A stretch of 64,000 bases of DNA from Lachnoclostridium sp. An131 (lineage in GTDB: Bacteria; Bacillota; Clostridia; Lachnospirales; Lachnospiraceae). The first letter of the stretch is position 1; every line of letters starts with the position of its first letter. The translations under genes were made by a program, and so were the position numbers. The notes beneath the pieces were generated by a model. The model saw only the letters and a program-made list of their open reading frames with translations. It had not been told where the DNA came from and ran no database searches. Positions 61,783-64,000 of the stretch are shown in pieces. The DNA is taken from assembly GCF_002160825.1 (NCBI RefSeq), contig NZ_NFLI01000004.1:124001-188000 (forward strand), written 5' to 3'.

Positions 61783-62295
61783 TCAAGACTGGCTTTTTGC
61801 ATTGTCAAGCGCCGCCTGCTCCTCCTCAGACAGCGGTATGGAGCTTTCCCCATTTACAATTTCTTTGATATAGGAATAGCCGCCTTCCTTGGCATAGACA
61901 GAATTGATTACAAAACCATTCTCTCTCTGATCCAGAAGAGCCAGCGCATAGCTTAAATCTCCACTCATCTCGCGAAATGCATTATATTTTACCATTCCCA
62001 TTTTCTGATAAGTAATACGCTGGTTTTTCCGAAGGCCAATGATATCTTCCCGGAGCATCTGGTTCATCTGATCAATCTGCTCATTTTTTTCAATACAGGA
62101 AAGAAGGGTATCCTCCAGACTTTCCGCATCCTTTCCGCGCATGAACCGGTCATATCTGCGATTCAGCTTCTTTAGTTTACATAACGCAACAATTATCAGA
62201 ATCAGCAGAATTAAAATCAGGACAGCCATTCCGATCAAAATATATGCTGCGTCAATTCCTGTCATCTGATATACATATTCTAATATTGGACTCAT
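61783..62295 (-). CDS. DUF4446-like membrane-anchored protein
   Basis: The 170 residues have an N-terminal membrane segment (AAYILIGMAVLILILLILIIVALCKL), a coiled-coil linker and a C-terminal domain with KMGMVKYNAFREMSGDLSYALALLDQRENGFVINSVYAKEGGYSYIKEI, the DUF4446 pattern as I recall it. These genes commonly lie next to parB in Clostridia, as here. Function unknown. AGGAGG precedes the ATG. Confidence 0.82.
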   Translation of the reverse strand: MSPILEYVYQMTGIDAAYILIGMAVLILILLILIIVALCKLKKLNRRYDRFMRGKDAESLEDTLLSCIEKNEQIDQMNQMLREDIIGLRKNQRITYQKMGMVKYNAFREMSGDLSYALALLDQRENGFVINSVYAKEGGYSYIKEIVNGESSIPLSEEEQAALDNAKSQS

Positions 62296-62355
62296 CTTTC
62301 GTTCTCCTCCTGCAAGCTTGAGATTTAAGCGTAGCAACTCACTTTTGTCGTTCCA

Positions 62356-63270
62356 TCAGCGGCTCTGCGCATGTGTAATGATGTCAATGATCCGCTCCAG
62401 ATCCTCTCTGGAATAATATTCGATCTCTATCTTACCTTTTCCCTTTGCATTCTGATGAATAGAAACCTTTGTTCCTACTGCCTCTTTCATCTTCTCTTCC
62501 AGATCGGTATAGATAAAATCATGTACCGGCTCTTCTCTTTTCTTCTCTGTCTTTCCCTGCTGAATTTTTTTGACCAGCTTCTCTACTTCCCGGACACTGA
62601 GCTTTTCATCAAATACCTTTGTCGCAGTCGTAAACTGAAGCTCCGGATCGTCAATTCCCAAAAGAGCTCTCGCATGCCCGGTAGAAAGCATGTCATCAAT
62701 CACCATTTGCTGTACTCTCTCATCCAGCTTCAAAAGACGCATGGAATTTGTCACAGCAGTCCGGCTTTTTGAAACACGTTCTGCCACCTCGTCCTGCTTC
62801 AGATTAAACTCATTCAGCAAACGCTTATAAGCCAGCGCCTCTTCAATTGGATTCAAATTTTCTCTCTGAATATTTTCGATCAGAGAAATTTCTACGACCT
62901 CCAGATCCGTATAATCCTTTACGATTACAGGAACTTCTTTGAGGCCGGCCAGCTTTGCCGCACGCCAGCGCCGCTCTCCGGCAATAATTTCATAAAATCC
63001 GTTTTTTTCCTGAACAATCAAAGGCTGAATAATTCCAAACTGTTTGATGGAATCTGCCAGCTCCATCAAAGCGTCCTCGTCAAACTGCTTTCTCGGCTGT
63101 TCCTTATTCGGGCCTACCTTTGATATTTTCACCTTCAGTTCAACGGGTTTTTCTACGACCTTCTCTACAACCTTTTCCACAACCTTGGTTTTTTCTGGTG
63201 TCGTCGTCTTAATTGTCTCTGGAATCAGGCTGTCCAATCCCTTTCCCAGCCCTCCTCTTTTTACGGCCAT
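62356..63270 (-). CDS. parB: chromosome partitioning protein ParB (Spo0J)
   Basis: CTP-dependent clamp that loads at parS and spreads. The 304 residues have a linker with VEKVVEKVVEK repeats, the CTP-binding GERRWRAAK region, SLIENIQRENLNPIEEA, the parS-binding helix-turn-helix (DEVAERVSKSRTAVTNSMRLL) and a C-terminal dimer domain. It follows parA by 5 bases. In sporulating bacteria it also aids origin positioning in the prespore. No parS site is seen in this window. Confidence 0.95.
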   Translation of the reverse strand: MAVKRGGLGKGLDSLIPETIKTTTPEKTKVVEKVVEKVVEKPVELKVKISKVGPNKEQPRKQFDEDALMELADSIKQFGIIQPLIVQEKNGFYEIIAGERRWRAAKLAGLKEVPVIVKDYTDLEVVEISLIENIQRENLNPIEEALAYKRLLNEFNLKQDEVAERVSKSRTAVTNSMRLLKLDERVQQMVIDDMLSTGHARALLGIDDPELQFTTATKVFDEKLSVREVEKLVKKIQQGKTEKKREEPVHDFIYTDLEEKMKEAVGTKVSIHQNAKGKGKIEIEYYSREDLERIIDIITHAQSR

Positions 63271-63275
63271 TTATC

Positions 63276-64000
63276 TTATTCCTCCCTGTTGATTACTTCC
63301 TCTGCAAGCGCCCGGTAGCTCTCTGCTCCCGCCGATTTTGAATCGTAAATCGTGATTGGATATCCGTGGCTTGGAGCTTCGGCCAGTCGCACATTTCTCG
63401 GTATGATAGTACTGTAGACTCTCTGCTTGACATTTGCACGCACATTTTCCACTACCTGGAGCGAAAGATTTGTTCTTGCGTCAAACATGGTAAATACAAT
63501 TCCTTCAATATCCAGATATGGATTCAGCCTTTCCTTTACAAGATTAATCGTATGTATCAGCTGGCTTAAGCCCTCCAGTGCGTAATACTCGCATTGGATC
63601 GGAACCAGGACGGTATCCGCAGTCGTCATTGCATTGATTGTAAGAAGATTCAAAGAAGGAGGACAGTCGATCAAAATAAAATCATACTTATCCTTGATCT
63701 TTTCTACTTCCTTTCGAATAATAAATTCTTTCTCCGGTATTCCGATCAGCTCAATTTCTGCCGCCGCCAAATCTACATTTGACGGTATCAGGTGAAGATT
63801 TTCGAATTCCGTATATTCTATACAATCCTGTATGGAAGCTTCTCCGAGGATCAGATCATAGATCGTATTTTCCACCTCATTCTTTTCCACGCCAACGCCG
63901 CTCGTTGCATTGCCCTGGGGATCAATATCAACCAAAAGAACCTTCTTATTCTTTTCTGCCAGTGCAGCCGAAAGATTAATCGCTGTGGTAGTTTTTCCAA
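63276..64000 (-). CDS. parA: chromosome partitioning ATPase ParA (Soj), 5' end missing
   Basis: Walker-type ATPase working with ParB. The visible C-terminal 240 or so residues start inside the Walker A (GKTTTAINLSAALAE) at the window edge, followed by VDIDPQGNATSG, FILIDCPPSLNLLTINAM (Walker B) and VPIQCEYYALEGLSQL. The start codon lies beyond the right edge. Also known to regulate DnaA in Bacillus, interesting given the DnaA boxes about 3 kb downstream. Confidence 0.95.
   Translation of the reverse strand, partial: GKTTTAINLSAALAEKNKKVLLVDIDPQGNATSGVGVEKNEVENTIYDLILGEASIQDCIEYTEFENLHLIPSNVDLAAAEIELIGIPEKEFIIRKEVEKIKDKYDFILIDCPPSLNLLTINAMTTADTVLVPIQCEYYALEGLSQLIHTINLVKERLNPYLDIEGIVFTMFDARTNLSLQVVENVRANVKQRVYSTIIPRNVRLAEAPSHGYPITIYDSKSAGAESYRALAEEVINREE

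Noticed and set aside
62356-64000. A parS site near parAB
   Set aside because: I looked for the TGTTNCACGTGNAACA pattern; CACGTG-containing stretches such as that near 32883 do not match the flanks.

Overview
This 64 kb window is bacterial chromosome from a spore-forming Firmicute of the class Clostridia, most likely Lachnospiraceae. The evidence is the conserved mazG-hup-rqcP-yabP-yabQ-divIC-spoIIE-tilS-hpt-ftsH block, sporulation genes (spoIIE, spoIID, spoIIQ-like, yabP, yabQ, cotS-like), T-box riboswitches, strong AGGAGG ribosome binding sites and tRNA genes without an encoded CCA. The core looks about 50% GC; a few accessory genes, mainly at 47.6-51.3 kb, are clearly more AT-rich. Most genes lie on the minus strand.

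Layout. 1-4.8 kb: trpEGDC and the start of trpF behind a tryptophan T-box. 4.8-6.9 kb: a GH13 alpha-glucan hydrolase with an operator-like upstream region. 7.3-16.8 kb: ftsH, hpt, tilS, spoIIE, divIC, yabQ, yabP, rqcP, hup, mazG and a phosphoglucomutase. 17-25 kb: a CotS-like spore kinase, cca, proS, a YtvI-like permease, a 279 bp palindromic element, an RluA-type synthase full of DnaA boxes, and pgi. 25-31.5 kb: mtnN, a secreted protein, an ECF sigma factor and its likely anti-sigma separated by murG, hinT, a soluble histidine kinase, a cyclic-di-AMP receptor and tRNA-Lys. 31.6-38.6 kb: trmB, an NlpC/P60 wall hydrolase, a PerR-like regulator with reverse rubrerythrin, a hemolysin III homologue, a GIY-YIG protein, and spoIID-spoIIQ. 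38.6-46.6 kb: glgP, ileS with an isoleucine T-box, and a dacF-type carboxypeptidase. 47.4-51.3 kb: an accessory patch with tRNA-Arg, a duplicated tRNA 3' half, a damaged AAA ATPase, a membrane metalloprotease and an Abi protein. 51.4-56.1 kb: a likely regulatory unit of an AI-2E-type permease, a TetR regulator, a cysteine-less radical SAM paralogue and a radical SAM enzyme, followed by degV and metK debris. 56.1-64 kb: a TrmH-type methyltransferase, nadR, pnuC, a LURP-one protein, a DUF3881-like gene, serS, a DUF4446-like gene, parB and parA.

How it fits together. Amino-acid supply (trp, ileS) is governed by tRNA-sensing leaders. Several sporulation genes show dedicated control: spoIIE has a promoter with 21 bp spacing and an overlapping 0A box, and the yabP ribosome binding site lies in a long hairpin separating it from the housekeeping hup-rqcP unit. 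DnaA boxes form three clusters, the last about 2 kb from parAB, so the right edge may lie towards the origin. The most distinctive feature is the 52.4-54.4 kb unit, where one inverted-repeat operator architecture recurs beside tetR and between the radical SAM gene and its degenerate, divergently transcribed paralogue.
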